DNA of 64,000 nucleotides from Sphingomonas sp. (lineage in GTDB: Bacteria; Pseudomonadota; Alphaproteobacteria; Sphingomonadales; Sphingomonadaceae): assembly GCF_004799495.1 (NCBI RefSeq), contig NZ_SSMY01000010.1:1-64000 (forward strand). Direction: 5' to 3'. Below are positions 1 through 9,096 of this stretch, piece after piece. Each line of letters starts with the position of its first letter. Within the stretch, counting starts at the first letter, position 1. Below the pieces are notes generated by a model that saw nothing but the letters and a program-made list of their open reading frames with translations, made no database searches and had not been told where the DNA came from. The translations under genes and the position numbers were made by a program.

Positions 1-359
<359 letters not shown>

Positions 360-707
360 TATGTTCCATTCCGGCGCCGGTGGAATGACCGACGTCAGAA
401 CAGGCATTTCAAGGAGCCGGTCTGCACAAAAACGAACACATGTCCGACCGAAGCCGGACAGGCGTTCATATTCCAATTACGTATGGATACGTGAAAAGGA
501 CTTGTGAGATCGGCTTGGCTTTTACCGAGCACCCGACGCCTTGAAACGTCGGACCCGGGGCCGCCGCCCACATGTCCCTTCATCTTGAACTAACAATGTC
601 AAAGAGCGCAAAAGACCGACGCCTTGGCTTACCCTCTTTTTGGAGGGCGACCATTGCGCCGAGATTTTGATGACCGCAACTGGCTGACCGTGTGGCCCGT
701 CGCTGCG
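360..707 (-). other. rRNA operon leader (no protein gene)
   Basis: This stretch between the rRNA promoter and the 16S 5' end holds the transcribed leader. Short open frames on both strands have no recognisable product, cross the 16S boundary or have no ribosome-binding site, so I treat them as chance. A boxA-like antitermination signal lies near its upstream end, and several GC-rich inverted segments (for example around 380-560) fit the leader stems that base-pair during 16S processing. Confidence 0.7.
597..610 (-). promoter_or_regulatory. boxA-like rRNA antitermination site
   Basis: The minus strand reads TGCGCTCTTTGACA, close to the E. coli boxA core TGCTCTTTAACA bound by NusB/NusE (S10). 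It lies about 240 bases before the 16S 5' end and about 110 bases after the predicted promoter, the expected place in an rRNA leader. Confidence 0.7.
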
Positions 708-715
708 GTGGAGCC

Positions 716-744
716 CATCTATGCGGGGTGTTGGATTAGGTCAA
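716..744 (-). promoter_or_regulatory. rRNA operon promoter
   Basis: On the minus strand a -35 box TTGACC (739-744) is followed after exactly 17 bases by a -10 box TAGATG (716-721). Directly upstream (about 745-780) is an A/T-rich tract with runs of T and A that resembles an UP element. Transcription would start near 709 and run into the 16S leader. The arrangement is that of a strong housekeeping-sigma rRNA promoter; the start site is inferred. Confidence 0.75.
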
Positions 745-939
745 CGCCTTTTTGCATTTTTATTTCAAAAGGCCCAAAAAACGGCGGAAATCCGCGGTTT
801 TGGGGGAGGTTGGGCAAGGGAACAAAAAGCTCCGACCGCCGAACGCCTGGTGTAAATTCCCCGAATCGTGCACGGAATCGTCGGTTGGCATCGCGCGACG
901 GCGCGTAGGTGCGCAGCTCCGCCAACGAGATTCGCGAGG

Positions 940-1368
940 TCAAGCGGTCTGAATGTAGTTGCGCATCGCCTCGGCGTCGGCCTCGATCCGGTCGATCCGG
1001 TATTTGACCAGGTCGCCGATCGACACGAAACCGATCAACGCCTCGCCTTCGACCACCGGCAAGTGCCGCACGCGCCGCCGCGTCATCAGCGTCAGCGCGC
1101 CCAATGCCGCCTCGTCGCGACCGATTGTGATCGCCGGCGCGGTCATCGCGTCGCCGACGCTGCGGTTGAGCCCGGCCGACCCGTACTCCGCCAGACAATG
1201 GATCACGTCGCGTTCGGAAAAGATGCCAGCGACCCGTCCGTCCTGCATCACCGGCACCGCGCCGATGCGGCGATCAGCCAGCAGCTTAATCGCATCGGCC
1301 ACCTTATGGTCAGCGGTGATCGTCACCGTGTCGCCGCTTTTGCCCGCCAGGATCGTCGCGACCGTCAT
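940..1368 (-). CDS. CBS domain-containing protein
   Basis: The 142-residue protein consists of two CBS modules in tandem (about residues 8-60 and 72-130). The motifs RRIGAVPVMQDGRVAGIFSE and RVRHLPVVEGEALIGFVSIG are the classic repeated halves of a Bateman pair. Such pairs bind adenine nucleotides and act as energy or redox sensors; stand-alone forms like this are common in alphaproteobacteria and usually have no defined partner. The start is supported by an AGGAGAG ribosome-binding site just upstream. It is transcribed alone, towards the rRNA promoter region. No transmembrane segment or fused enzyme is visible, so the ligand and target are unknown. Confidence 0.9.
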   Translation of the reverse strand: MTVATILAGKSGDTVTITADHKVADAIKLLADRRIGAVPVMQDGRVAGIFSERDVIHCLAEYGSAGLNRSVGDAMTAPAITIGRDEAALGALTLMTRRRVRHLPVVEGEALIGFVSIGDLVKYRIDRIEADAEAMRNYIQTA

Positions 1369-1444
1369 GGCACTCTCCTCTTTGGTGCGGCCCTCAGGAT
1401 TCCACTTTTCGCGTCAAATAGAAAGCATGCGCGAGCCCAAAACG

Positions 1445-1476
1445 AAAAGAGGCGCCGGTTTCCCGACGCCCCTTTT
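1445..1476 (-). terminator. Rho-independent terminator of the DUF4167 gene
   Basis: A 14-pair stem (AAAAGGGGCGTCGG with CCGGCGCCTCTTTT on the minus strand, two G-U pairs) closes a GAAA tetraloop. The descending arm ends in TTTT and is followed by CG and another TTTT. It starts about 20 bases after the DUF4167 stop codon. Confidence 0.85.
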
Positions 1477-1497
1477 GCTCGATCAATCGGCAGAAGA

Positions 1498-2223
1498 TTA
1501 TTCGGCGGCTTCCGCGTCCGGCGAGCGGCGCGGGCGGCCGCGGCGCGGCTTGGGGGTCTCCTCGCCCTCGTCGCCGACCCCGATGCCGAGCGACGGCGGC
1601 AGCAACGCGGCGTCGAAAGTCTCGCCTTCGTTCGCCGCTACCGGCCGGGCCTCGCGGCGCGGGCGCAAGCGTGGCGCGGGCCGATGCTCGTCGCGACTAT
1701 CGTTCGACGACGCTTCCTCGCCGTCATTGGCGGGGTAAGCGTTGCCGTTGACGCGATTGCCGCGATCCTCGCGATCACCACGCCCATTTCGTTGCTCCCG
1801 ATTACCGCGATCCTCGCGATTGCCTGCTTCCTGCTGGCGATCGTCGCGCGACTGCTGGCGGCGCGGTTCGGCGTCGGCGGCCTCGTTGCCGTCGTCCTCG
1901 AATCCCTCGTCGCCATCCTCGTCAAAGCCGTCCTCGCGACCGCGGCGCTGGTTCTGGTTGGGGTTCTGCTCCTCGAAGCGGCTGCGGCTTTCGGCGAGGA
2001 CGCGGAAATAATGATCCGCGAACTGCAGATAATATTCGGCGTTGACGCGGTCGCCCTGGCGTTGCGCGTCGGACGCGAGCGCCTTGTACTTCTCGAGCAG
2101 CTGGGCGGCGTTGCCGCGCGCGCGATTGTCGATGCGGTTGCCGTTCCCGGCGGGATTGCCGCCACCTTGGCGCTGTCCACCCCGACCGCGACGGCGGCCG
2201 GCCTGACGATTATTATTGATCAA
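1498..2223 (-). CDS. DUF4167 domain-containing protein
   Basis: The protein begins with an Asn/Arg/Gly-rich stretch (NNNRQAGRRRGRGGQRQ) and then carries the conserved DUF4167 core, about residues 35-75, with NAAQLLEKYKALASDAQRQG and AEYYLQFADHYFRVLAE. The rest is low-complexity, rich in Arg, Asp, Asn and Gln, ending in an RRGRPRR basic patch. This alphaproteobacterial family has no established function; the charged tails suggest nucleic-acid binding, which is inference. I take a TTG start at 2223 because the conserved family N-terminus begins there and AAGGACCACAGGAC lies just upstream. An in-frame ATG at 2286 would add 21 residues that do not look like family sequence. A possible -35/-10 pair TTGGAG (2263-2268) and TGTAGA (2240-2245), 17 bases apart, would also exclude the upstream ATG. 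Confidence 0.82.
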   Translation of the reverse strand: MINNNRQAGRRRGRGGQRQGGGNPAGNGNRIDNRARGNAAQLLEKYKALASDAQRQGDRVNAEYYLQFADHYFRVLAESRSRFEEQNPNQNQRRGREDGFDEDGDEGFEDDGNEAADAEPRRQQSRDDRQQEAGNREDRGNREQRNGRGDREDRGNRVNGNAYPANDGEEASSNDSRDEHRPAPRLRPRREARPVAANEGETFDAALLPPSLGIGVGDEGEETPKPRRGRPRRSPDAEAAE

Positions 2224-2485
2224 AGTCCTGTGGTCCTTGTCTACAAAACAAACCCGGCCTTGCTCCAAACAGGAGTCAAACCCCACGCGGCGTCCGCGCC
2301 TGCCAAATCAATTGGCTGCGACGCGAAGACCTGTCATGGCCGCCGGACAAGCGGCCTGATGACGAAGGAGTGGGCAACGTCCCGATTTCAACGATGTATC
2401 GATTGAGATCGCGTGCCCCTGCGCGCTCAATAGCGGGTGCCGGGCAATCTTCCAAGCGGAAAGATGGGGTTGCGGTTGCGACGGA
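2224..2485. other. Intergenic region between DUF4167 and prmC genes
   Basis: About 260 bases without a gene. The part next to the DUF4167 gene holds a possible promoter (TTGGAG 2263-2268 and TGTAGA 2240-2245, 17 bases apart). A 6-base inverted repeat GGCCGC/GCGGCC occurs near 2338-2356. I see no terminator for prmC in it. Confidence 0.4.
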
Positions 2486-3307
2486 TCAAGGTGTGGCGAT
2501 CAGGCATCGGTCGCGCCCGGCCAGATCGCGGCGGACGGTGACATGAAGACCCTGTGCGGTGAGGAGCGTGGCGACCGCGGCGGCTTGCGTCGCGCCGATC
2601 TCGATCGCCGCCATGCCGCCGGGCGTGATCAAGGTGCGTAATTGCGCGGCGATGACGCGGTAATCGTCGAGCCCGTCGGACCCGGCGAACAGCGCGGCGG
2701 CCGGTTCGTGGTCGCGCACCTCGGCGGGGAGCGCTTCGCCGGCCCCGACATAGGGCGGGTTGCACAGGACGAGGTCGAAGCGCCGGTCGATCGCGGTGGC
2801 CCAATCGCCTTCGATGAACCCGGCCCGCCCGCTCATTCCGAGGCGCTCGGCATTGCCGCGGGCATAGTCGAGCGCCGCCGCCGACGTATCGACCCCCACG
2901 CCCGCAGCATCGGGCCACTCGGCGAGCGCCGCAAGCAGCAAGGTGCCTGGCCCGGTGCCAAGATCGAGTACCGTCATCGGCGCGCGACTTGCGAAATGCT
3001 CGACCGCGGCCTCGATCAGCGTCTCGCTGTCGGGCCGTGGAATCAGCGCGCCGGGGCCGACCGCGAGGCTGATCGTCCAGAAATCGCGGCAGCCGGTGAT
3101 GTAGGCGACCGGCTCGTGCGCGAGGCGGCGATCGAGAAGCGCGGCGAAGTTGGCGGGCGCGGGATCGTCGAGGTGGCGGAGCAGCAGCTGCTCGCGACCC
3201 ACGCCGAGCGCGTGCGCCAGCAGCAATTCGGCGTCGAGCCGCGGCGTGTCCGAAAAGGCCAGGCGCGTCGCGGCGGCGGCGATCGCCTGCCGCGCGGTCT
3301 CAGCCAT
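2486..3307 (-). CDS. prmC: Release factor glutamine N5-methyltransferase PrmC
   Basis: PrmC methylates the glutamine of the GGQ motif of release factors using S-adenosylmethionine, raising termination efficiency. The 273-residue product has the N-terminal helical substrate domain, the AdoMet-binding motif [16 protein letters not shown] (about 113-128) and the catalytic NPPY motif at 183-186 followed by VGAGE. It overlaps the end of prfA, its substrate gene, by 8 bases, so the two are translationally coupled and presumably transcribed from upstream of hisS. Confidence 0.95.
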   Translation of the reverse strand: MAETARQAIAAAATRLAFSDTPRLDAELLLAHALGVGREQLLLRHLDDPAPANFAALLDRRLAHEPVAYITGCRDFWTISLAVGPGALIPRPDSETLIEAAVEHFASRAPMTVLDLGTGPGTLLLAALAEWPDAAGVGVDTSAAALDYARGNAERLGMSGRAGFIEGDWATAIDRRFDLVLCNPPYVGAGEALPAEVRDHEPAAALFAGSDGLDDYRVIAAQLRTLITPGGMAAIEIGATQAAAVATLLTAQGLHVTVRRDLAGRDRCLIATP

Positions 3308-4382
3308 CGAGCGTGGCGAGCCGTTCCGCCTCGTCCTCGGCGATCAGCGCGCCTACCAGCTCGTCCATGTCACCTTCGAGGATTTCAGGCAGGCGGTGCA
3401 GCGTGAGGTTGATGCGGTGGTCGGTCACCCGTCCCTGCGGGAAATTGTACGTGCGGATGCGCTCGGACCGGTCCCCCGACCCGACCATCGCCTTGCGCGT
3501 GCCCGAACGCTCGTTCGCCAGCCGCTCGCGCTCGGCCTCGTACAACCGCGTCCTGAGTACCTTGAGCGCCTTGGCCTTGTTCTTGTGTTGCGATTTTTCG
3601 TCCTGCTGGATCACCACCAGCCCGGTCGGCAAGTGCGTGATGCGCACCGCGCTATCGGTCGTGTTGACCGACTGGCCCCCGGGGCCCGACGAGCGATAGA
3701 CGTCGATCCGCAAGTCGCGCGCCTCGTCGATCTGAACGTCGACCTCCTCGGCCTCGGGCAGCACCGCGACGGTCGCCGCGGAGGTGTGGATGCGCCCGCC
3801 GCTCTCGGTCACCGGCACGCGCTGGACGCGGTGGACGCCGCTTTCGAACTTGAGCTTGGCGAAAACGCCCTTACCCTCGACTGAGGCGACGACTTCCTTG
3901 AATCCGCCGGCATCGGAGGTCGAGGCGGAGATCAGCTCGACGCGCCAGCCCTGCCCCTCGGCATAGCGCTGGTACATGCGGAACAGGTCGCCGGCGAACA
4001 GGCTGGCCTCGTCGCCCCCGGTCCCGGCGCGGATTTCGAGCATCGCCGCGCGTTCGTCAGCGGCGTCGCGCGGGAGGAGCGCGAGCGCCAGCGCACGTTC
4101 CGCCTCGGGCAGCGCCGCGGCGATCTCCTCGATCTCCTCGCGCGCCATCGCCTTGAGTTCGCCGTCGGCGCTGTCGTCATCGGCCATGTGCCCGAGCGTC
4201 GCGAGCTCGGCGCGCAGCCGCCGCACCTCGCCCGCCGCCTTCGCCACCGGCTCGAGCTCGGCATATTCCTTCGACACCTGGACGAAGCGCTCACCTGACA
4301 AGTCGCCGGTCGCCATCAACGCGCCAAGCTCGTCTCGCCGCGCCTCGATCTGCGCGATCCGCTGAGGGGAGATGGACGTCAT
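3300..4382 (-). CDS. prfA: Peptide chain release factor 1
   Basis: RF1 recognises UAA and UAG and triggers peptide release on the ribosome. The 360-residue length is standard. The codon-recognition tripeptide of the P-x-T type is at 190-192 (PVT, in [15 protein letters not shown]), which separates RF1 from RF2. The peptidyl-transferase GGQ motif is at 235-237 in [10 protein letters not shown]. The start overlaps the hisS stop in an ATGA arrangement, and the 3' end overlaps prmC. No frameshift site is seen, as expected for RF1. Confidence 0.97.
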   Translation of the reverse strand: MTSISPQRIAQIEARRDELGALMATGDLSGERFVQVSKEYAELEPVAKAAGEVRRLRAELATLGHMADDDSADGELKAMAREEIEEIAAALPEAERALALALLPRDAADERAAMLEIRAGTGGDEASLFAGDLFRMYQRYAEGQGWRVELISASTSDAGGFKEVVASVEGKGVFAKLKFESGVHRVQRVPVTESGGRIHTSAATVAVLPEAEEVDVQIDEARDLRIDVYRSSGPGGQSVNTTDSAVRITHLPTGLVVIQQDEKSQHKNKAKALKVLRTRLYEAERERLANERSGTRKAMVGSGDRSERIRTYNFPQGRVTDHRINLTLHRLPEILEGDMDELVGALIAEDEAERLATLDG

Positions 4383-5698
4383 TGGGCCAGCAAATCCGCC
4401 GGCTCGAAAATCGTCATTCCTTCCATCACGCCGCGGCCGTGCCGTGCCAAACCGCCATGGATGTGATCTTGGATGTCTTGGATCGGCACCTCACACTGAG
4501 TGCCATCGATCAAATCCTTGATCGATCCGACTCCCTTGGCGAGTTCGTCGTCGCCGACAATGACGGCGAACGCGGCGTCCATCGCATTGGCCTTGGCCAG
4601 CCGCCGCTTCATGTTTCCTTTGTAGGCCATATCCACGGCTAAACCGAACCGACGCAAATCAGTCAGCACGCACAGCGCGACTTGCTCGGCAGCGTTGCCC
4701 ATCGGCACGATAACCGCGTCGATGCGCTCCGGCTTCGGCTCCTCCAACAACATCGCGAGCCGTTCGACCCCCGCCGCCCATCCGACCCCCGGCGTGTGCG
4801 GCCCGCCCAGCGCCTCGATCAGCCCGTCATAGCGACCGCCCGCCAGCACCGTCCCCTGTGCACCGAGCCGGTCGGTGACGAACTCGAACGCGGTGTGGCG
4901 GTAGTAATCGAGCCCGCGCACAAGGCGGCTGTTGCGCGTCCATTTCACCCCCGCCGCATCGAGCCCCTTGGTCACCGCCTCGAAGAACGCGCCCGCGTCG
5001 CTCGACAGATGCGCGTCGATATCGGGCGCGGCGTCGGCGATCGGGCGGTCGCGCGGGTCCTTGCTGTCGAGGATGCGCATCGGGTTCTTGTCGAGCCGGA
5101 CCAGACTGTCCTCGCTCAGCTCGCCGCGATGCTGCTCGAAATGCGCGACCAGCGCCCCGCGCCAGGCGTCACGCGTCTCGGCGTCGCCCAGCGTGTTGAG
5201 CTGGAGCGTCACGCCCTCGGCGATGCCCAGCTCGTTGAGCAGCTGATCGGCGAAGGCGAGCAGCTCGATGTCCGCCGCCGGCTCGGCCGCGCCGATCACC
5301 TCGGCGTCGATCTGGTGGAACTGGCGGTAGCGGCCCTTTTGCGGGCGCTCATACCGGAATACTGCGCCCGACGTGACCAGCTTGAGCGGCGCATATTGCT
5401 GCCACCCCTCCGTCAGATACGCGCGACAAATGCCCGCAGTGAACTCGGGGCGCAGCGTGATCGAATCGCCGCCGCGATCCTCGAAAGAATACATCTCCTT
5501 CGACACGACGTCCGTGGTCTCGCCGATCGAGCGTGCGAACACCTGCGTGTCCTCGAACATCGGAATATCGACGCGCTGGAACGCGTAGAGCCGCCGTACC
5601 TTCTCGAACGCTTCCAGCACGCGCGCGAAGCGGCGCTGGTCGTCGCCGAAGATGTCCTGCGTCCCGCGGACTCTTTTGGGGGTTTCGATGCGCGCCAT
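4379..5698 (-). CDS. hisS: Histidyl-tRNA synthetase
   Basis: Class II aminoacyl-tRNA synthetase that charges tRNA-His in the cytoplasm. The product begins [18 protein letters not shown], typical for the alphaproteobacterial enzyme. It contains the motif-2 region [12 protein letters not shown], the histidine-specific motifs LVRGLDYYR and GGRYDGLIE, and a C-terminal anticodon-binding domain (about 330-425). I chose the ATG at 5698; the frame is open 24 codons further upstream but that part has no family similarity. It is the first gene of hisS-prfA-prmC and is divergent from the DUF1345 gene with 52 bases between starts. Confidence 0.95.
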   Translation of the reverse strand: MARIETPKRVRGTQDIFGDDQRRFARVLEAFEKVRRLYAFQRVDIPMFEDTQVFARSIGETTDVVSKEMYSFEDRGGDSITLRPEFTAGICRAYLTEGWQQYAPLKLVTSGAVFRYERPQKGRYRQFHQIDAEVIGAAEPAADIELLAFADQLLNELGIAEGVTLQLNTLGDAETRDAWRGALVAHFEQHRGELSEDSLVRLDKNPMRILDSKDPRDRPIADAAPDIDAHLSSDAGAFFEAVTKGLDAAGVKWTRNSRLVRGLDYYRHTAFEFVTDRLGAQGTVLAGGRYDGLIEALGGPHTPGVGWAAGVERLAMLLEEPKPERIDAVIVPMGNAAEQVALCVLTDLRRFGLAVDMAYKGNMKRRLAKANAMDAAFAVIVGDDELAKGVGSIKDLIDGTQCEVPIQDIQDHIHGGLARHGRGVMEGMTIFEPADLLAQ

Positions 5699-5750
5699 AT
5701 TGGCGGCGCTCTCTAGTAGAGCGAGCGGCGACGCGCTAGCCTCTCGTCCC

Positions 5751-6407
5751 ATGGACCTCAATCTCGGCAACCGGATCGCCCCGCCGCGCTTCCTCGCCTA
5801 TGCCATCGCGCTGATCGCGGTCGCTGTATGGGTGGCCATGCACACTCGCGGCGCTGCCCACGACCTGCCACTCGCGCATTTCCTGATCGGGTTCGACGTA
5901 GCGACCTTCCTGTTCCTCGCCTCGCTGATGCCGATGCTCCGCACGCACGACGCGAAGCGGATTGCCGAGCACGCCGCGCGCAACGACGCCAACCGCGCCG
6001 TGTTGCTCGGCATCACAGTTGCGATCAGCATCGTCGTGCTGGGCGCGGTGACGCTGGTGGTGGCGGGGGGCGGACCGGATTATTCGAAACCGCTGGTAAT
6101 CGCGACGCTGGCGCTGGCCTGGCTCTTCGCCAACACCGTGTATGCGCTGCACTATGCGCATATCTATTACAGTACAGGGGAATCGCGTGGGGGCTATGCC
6201 GGCGGGCTCGACATCCCGAGCACGAGGGAACCCGATTATTTCGACTTCCTCCATTTCTCGCTGATCCTAGGGATGACGTTCCAGACCGCCGACATCGACA
6301 TCACCTGTCCCGCCATCCGGCGCGTATCCACCGGCCAATGTCTCGCCGCGTTCGTCTTCAACATCGGCATCCTGTCGTTTTCGATCAATATGATCGCAGG
6401 GAAGTGA
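5751..6407 (+). CDS. DUF1345 family membrane protein
   Basis: The 218-residue protein has five or six hydrophobic segments (around residues 12-28, 42-58, 85-110, 117-135, 165-180 and 195-215). It carries the family signature [13 protein letters not shown] followed by [28 protein letters not shown] and ISC/C-terminal pattern typical of DUF1345. The family is widespread in bacteria and its function is not established. The start MDLNLGNR at 5751 fits the membrane topology; an earlier in-frame ATG at 5652 would run into hisS on the other strand and is less likely. Confidence 0.88.
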   Translation: MDLNLGNRIAPPRFLAYAIALIAVAVWVAMHTRGAAHDLPLAHFLIGFDVATFLFLASLMPMLRTHDAKRIAEHAARNDANRAVLLGITVAISIVVLGAVTLVVAGGGPDYSKPLVIATLALAWLFANTVYALHYAHIYYSTGESRGGYAGGLDIPSTREPDYFDFLHFSLILGMTFQTADIDITCPAIRRVSTGQCLAAFVFNIGILSFSINMIAGK

Positions 6408-6476
6408 GTGCTGGACGGGGGTGTGTCGCCGTCCTAGGACAGCGCCCCTGACCGCAACAGGAAGGCCCCCTCCCCG

Positions 6477-8393
6477 ATGATCCGTCGCGCCGCTTTCGCC
6501 CTGCTCCTCGCCACCGCAGCCACCGCCGCTTTCGCCCAGACCAACAATTCGAAGCCGCAGCCGGTGCCGGTGATCGACACGATCCCTGCGGCGGTCGACA
6601 AGCCCTATCCCGGCACGCTGACGCTCGACATCGACGCGACAGACGTCGCGCGCGGCATCTATACCGTGCACGAGACGATCCCCGTTACCGGCAGCGGCGA
6701 GATGGTGCTGCTTTATCCCAAATGGATCCCGGGCGGGCATACCCCGCGCAATGAGGTCGACAAGGTCGTCGGTCTGCACATCTCGGCGGGCGGCAAGGCG
6801 ATCCCGTGGACGCGCGACACGGTCGACGTATACGCATTCCACATCAACGTGCCGGCAGGCGCGAAGTCGGTGCAGGTCGATTTCCAGTTCGTGACCTCGA
6901 CCAAGGGCGACCAGGGCCGCATCATGGTGACGCGCAACCTGATGAGCCTCGAGCCGATCACGACGAGCTTCTATCCCGCCGGCTATTTCGTGCGCCAGAT
7001 TCCGGTGCGCATGGCGGTCAAATATCCCGAGGGCTGGTCGGCGGCGTCGGCGCTCAATGCCAAGATAGTGGGGTCGACCTACACCTACGAGCCGACCAAT
7101 TACGAGATCCTGCTCGATTCGCCGATCCTCGCCGGGCGCTATTACAAGAAGTGGGCGCTGAGCGACCGCGTCAACCTCAATGTCTTCGCCGACAACCCGC
7201 AGGAACTGGCCGCCGCGACGCCCGAGATGATCGACGCGCACAAGCGGCTGGTCGAGCAGGCGGTCCGCACCTTCGGCGCGCAGCATTACGACCATTACGA
7301 GTTCCTGCTGTCGGTCTCGAACGAGCTCGGCGGGATCGGGCTCGAGCATCACCGCAGTTCGGAGGATGGGACGCGGCTCGGCTATTTCAGCGAGTGGAGC
7401 CAGAATGCCGGCGCGCGCAACCTGCTGCCGCACGAATTCACGCACAGCTGGGACGGCAAGTTCCGCCGCGGCGCGGACCTGTGGACCCCCGACTACCGCT
7501 ATCCGATGCGCGACAGCCTGCTCTGGGTCTATGAAGGGCAGACGCAATTCTGGGGCTATGTGCTCCAGGCGCGCGCGAACCTGGTGTCGAAGGCCGACAC
7601 GCTCGACGCCTATGCCGCGATCATGGCGAACCTCGACTACACCACCGGCCGCCAGTGGCGCCCGATGGTCGACACGACCAACGATCCGATCATCTCCAAC
7701 CGCCGGCCCAAGGGTTGGACCAGCTATCAGCGGTCGGAGGATTATTACAACGAGGGTCTGTTGATCTGGATGGAGGTCGATTCGATCCTGCGCGAGCAGT
7801 CGAAGGGCACCAAGTCGATCGACGATTTCGCGCGTGCCTTCTTCGGGATCAACGACGGCGACTGGGGTGAAGTTACCTATACGTTCGACGACGTCGTCGC
7901 GACGCTCGACAAGATCCAGCCGTACGACTGGCGCGGGCTCCTCACCAAGCGGCTGACCGAGGTCGGGCAGCCCGCCCCGCTCGGCGGGTTCGAACGGAAC
8001 GGCTACAAGCTGGTCTATACCGACCAGCAGACCCCGACCGGCAAGCAGGCGGAGCGCGCGCGCAAGGTGGCCGACTTGAGCTACTCGCTAGGCGTCCAGG
8101 TCGGGAGCGACGCGAGCCTCGGCCAGGTACGTTGGGGCAGCCCCGCGTTCGATGCCGGGCTCACGGTCGGCGACACGATCGTGGCGGTCGACGGGCTAGC
8201 TTATTCGGACGACCGCATCCGCGCCGCCGTCACCGACGCCAAGGGAACGAAGGCGCCGATCGTGCTGCTGGTCAAGGCGGGCGAGGAAGTGCGGACGGTC
8301 AGCATCGACTATCACGGGGGCTTGCGCTATCCGCACCTCGTCAAGACTGGCACGGGGGAAACCGGGCTGGATCGGTTGCTGACCCCGCGCTGA
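6477..8393 (+). CDS. M61 family metallopeptidase with PDZ domain
   Basis: A 638-residue secreted peptidase of the glycyl-aminopeptidase family. A signal peptide (LLLATAATAAFAQ) precedes an N-terminal beta domain. The zinc motif H319-EFTH is followed by WDGKFRRG and by YEGQTQFWG, which carries the third zinc ligand region. Residues about 520-610 form a PDZ domain (LGVQVGSDASLGQVRWGSPAFDAGLTVGDTIVAVDG, described by its ends). M61 enzymes release N-terminal Gly or Ala, and sphingomonad members are periplasmic. The gene appears to stand alone. Confidence 0.92.
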   Translation: MIRRAAFALLLATAATAAFAQTNNSKPQPVPVIDTIPAAVDKPYPGTLTLDIDATDVARGIYTVHETIPVTGSGEMVLLYPKWIPGGHTPRNEVDKVVGLHISAGGKAIPWTRDTVDVYAFHINVPAGAKSVQVDFQFVTSTKGDQGRIMVTRNLMSLEPITTSFYPAGYFVRQIPVRMAVKYPEGWSAASALNAKIVGSTYTYEPTNYEILLDSPILAGRYYKKWALSDRVNLNVFADNPQELAAATPEMIDAHKRLVEQAVRTFGAQHYDHYEFLLSVSNELGGIGLEHHRSSEDGTRLGYFSEWSQNAGARNLLPHEFTHSWDGKFRRGADLWTPDYRYPMRDSLLWVYEGQTQFWGYVLQARANLVSKADTLDAYAAIMANLDYTTGRQWRPMVDTTNDPIISNRRPKGWTSYQRSEDYYNEGLLIWMEVDSILREQSKGTKSIDDFARAFFGINDGDWGEVTYTFDDVVATLDKIQPYDWRGLLTKRLTEVGQPAPLGGFERNGYKLVYTDQQTPTGKQAERARKVADLSYSLGVQVGSDASLGQVRWGSPAFDAGLTVGDTIVAVDGLAYSDDRIRAAVTDAKGTKAPIVLLVKAGEEVRTVSIDYHGGLRYPHLVKTGTGETGLDRLLTPR

Positions 8394-8445
8394 CGGGGCG
8401 GCGGCCGGGAGGGGATGCCGCCAACATCCAAGGAACGACCGCACA

Positions 8446-8976
8446 ATGAACATCGACCTGATCCCGGTCGGGGATAACCCGCCCGAGAGCCTGAACGTCA
8501 TCATCGAAGTGCCGACCGGCGGCGAGCCGGTGAAGTACGAATTCGACAAGAAATCGGGCGCACTGTTCGTCGATCGCATCCTGCACACGCCGATGCGCTA
8601 CCCGGCGAATTACGGCTTCGTGCCGCACACGCTGAGCCCCGACGGCGACCCGCTCGATGCGCTGGTGATCGCGCGCAGTCCGTTCGTCCCCGGCTGCGTC
8701 GTGCGCGCACGGCCGATCGGCGTGCTCAACCTCGAGGACGAAGCGGGCGGCGACGAGAAGCTGATCTGCGTGCCGGTCGACACGACCTTTCCCTATTATT
8801 CGGACATCGGCGAGCGGCAGGACCTGCCGTCGATCGTGCTCCAGCAGATCGAGCATTTCTTCAAACACTATAAGGATCTCGAGTCCGAAAAGTGGGTCCG
8901 CGTCGGCAAATGGGGCGACGCCGCCGAGGCGCGGCGGATCGTGACCGAGGCGATCGAGCGCGCGAAGGGCGCGTGA
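8446..8976 (+). CDS. ppa: Inorganic pyrophosphatase
   Basis: A soluble family I pyrophosphatase of 176 residues that hydrolyses pyrophosphate to phosphate. The metal-binding signature DGDPLDALVI (about 65-74) is intact, with KYEFDKKSG and RYPANYGFVPHT upstream and the Lys-rich C-terminal helix downstream. An AAGGAACGACC sequence gives the ribosome-binding site. It lies 52 bases after the M61 gene in the same direction. Confidence 0.96.
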   Translation: MNIDLIPVGDNPPESLNVIIEVPTGGEPVKYEFDKKSGALFVDRILHTPMRYPANYGFVPHTLSPDGDPLDALVIARSPFVPGCVVRARPIGVLNLEDEAGGDEKLICVPVDTTFPYYSDIGERQDLPSIVLQQIEHFFKHYKDLESEKWVRVGKWGDAAEARRIVTEAIERAKGA

Positions 8977-9066
8977 CGGGCGAGCGCCGCCCAACCGCGA
9001 GCGATTAGAACCCATACGGTCCAAGATGCGATACCGGCGCTGCGTCGGTCGCGTTACCATCTCGCC

Positions 9067-9083
9067 GGCCGTCGAGGACGGCC
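9067..9083 (+). promoter_or_regulatory. Hairpin next to the peroxidase ribosome-binding site
   Basis: A perfect 7-pair stem (GGCCGTC, loop GAG, GACGGCC) ends directly before the strong Shine-Dalgarno sequence GAGGAGG (9084-9090). The position suggests an influence on translation initiation, but this is inference. Confidence 0.35.
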
Positions 9084-9096
9084 GAGGAGGATGGCC

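Noticed and set aside
868-2406. A 512-codon plus-strand frame opposite the CBS and DUF4167 genes.
   Set aside because: Antisense to two genes with recognised families; hydrophobic runs come from low-complexity codons of the DUF4167 gene.
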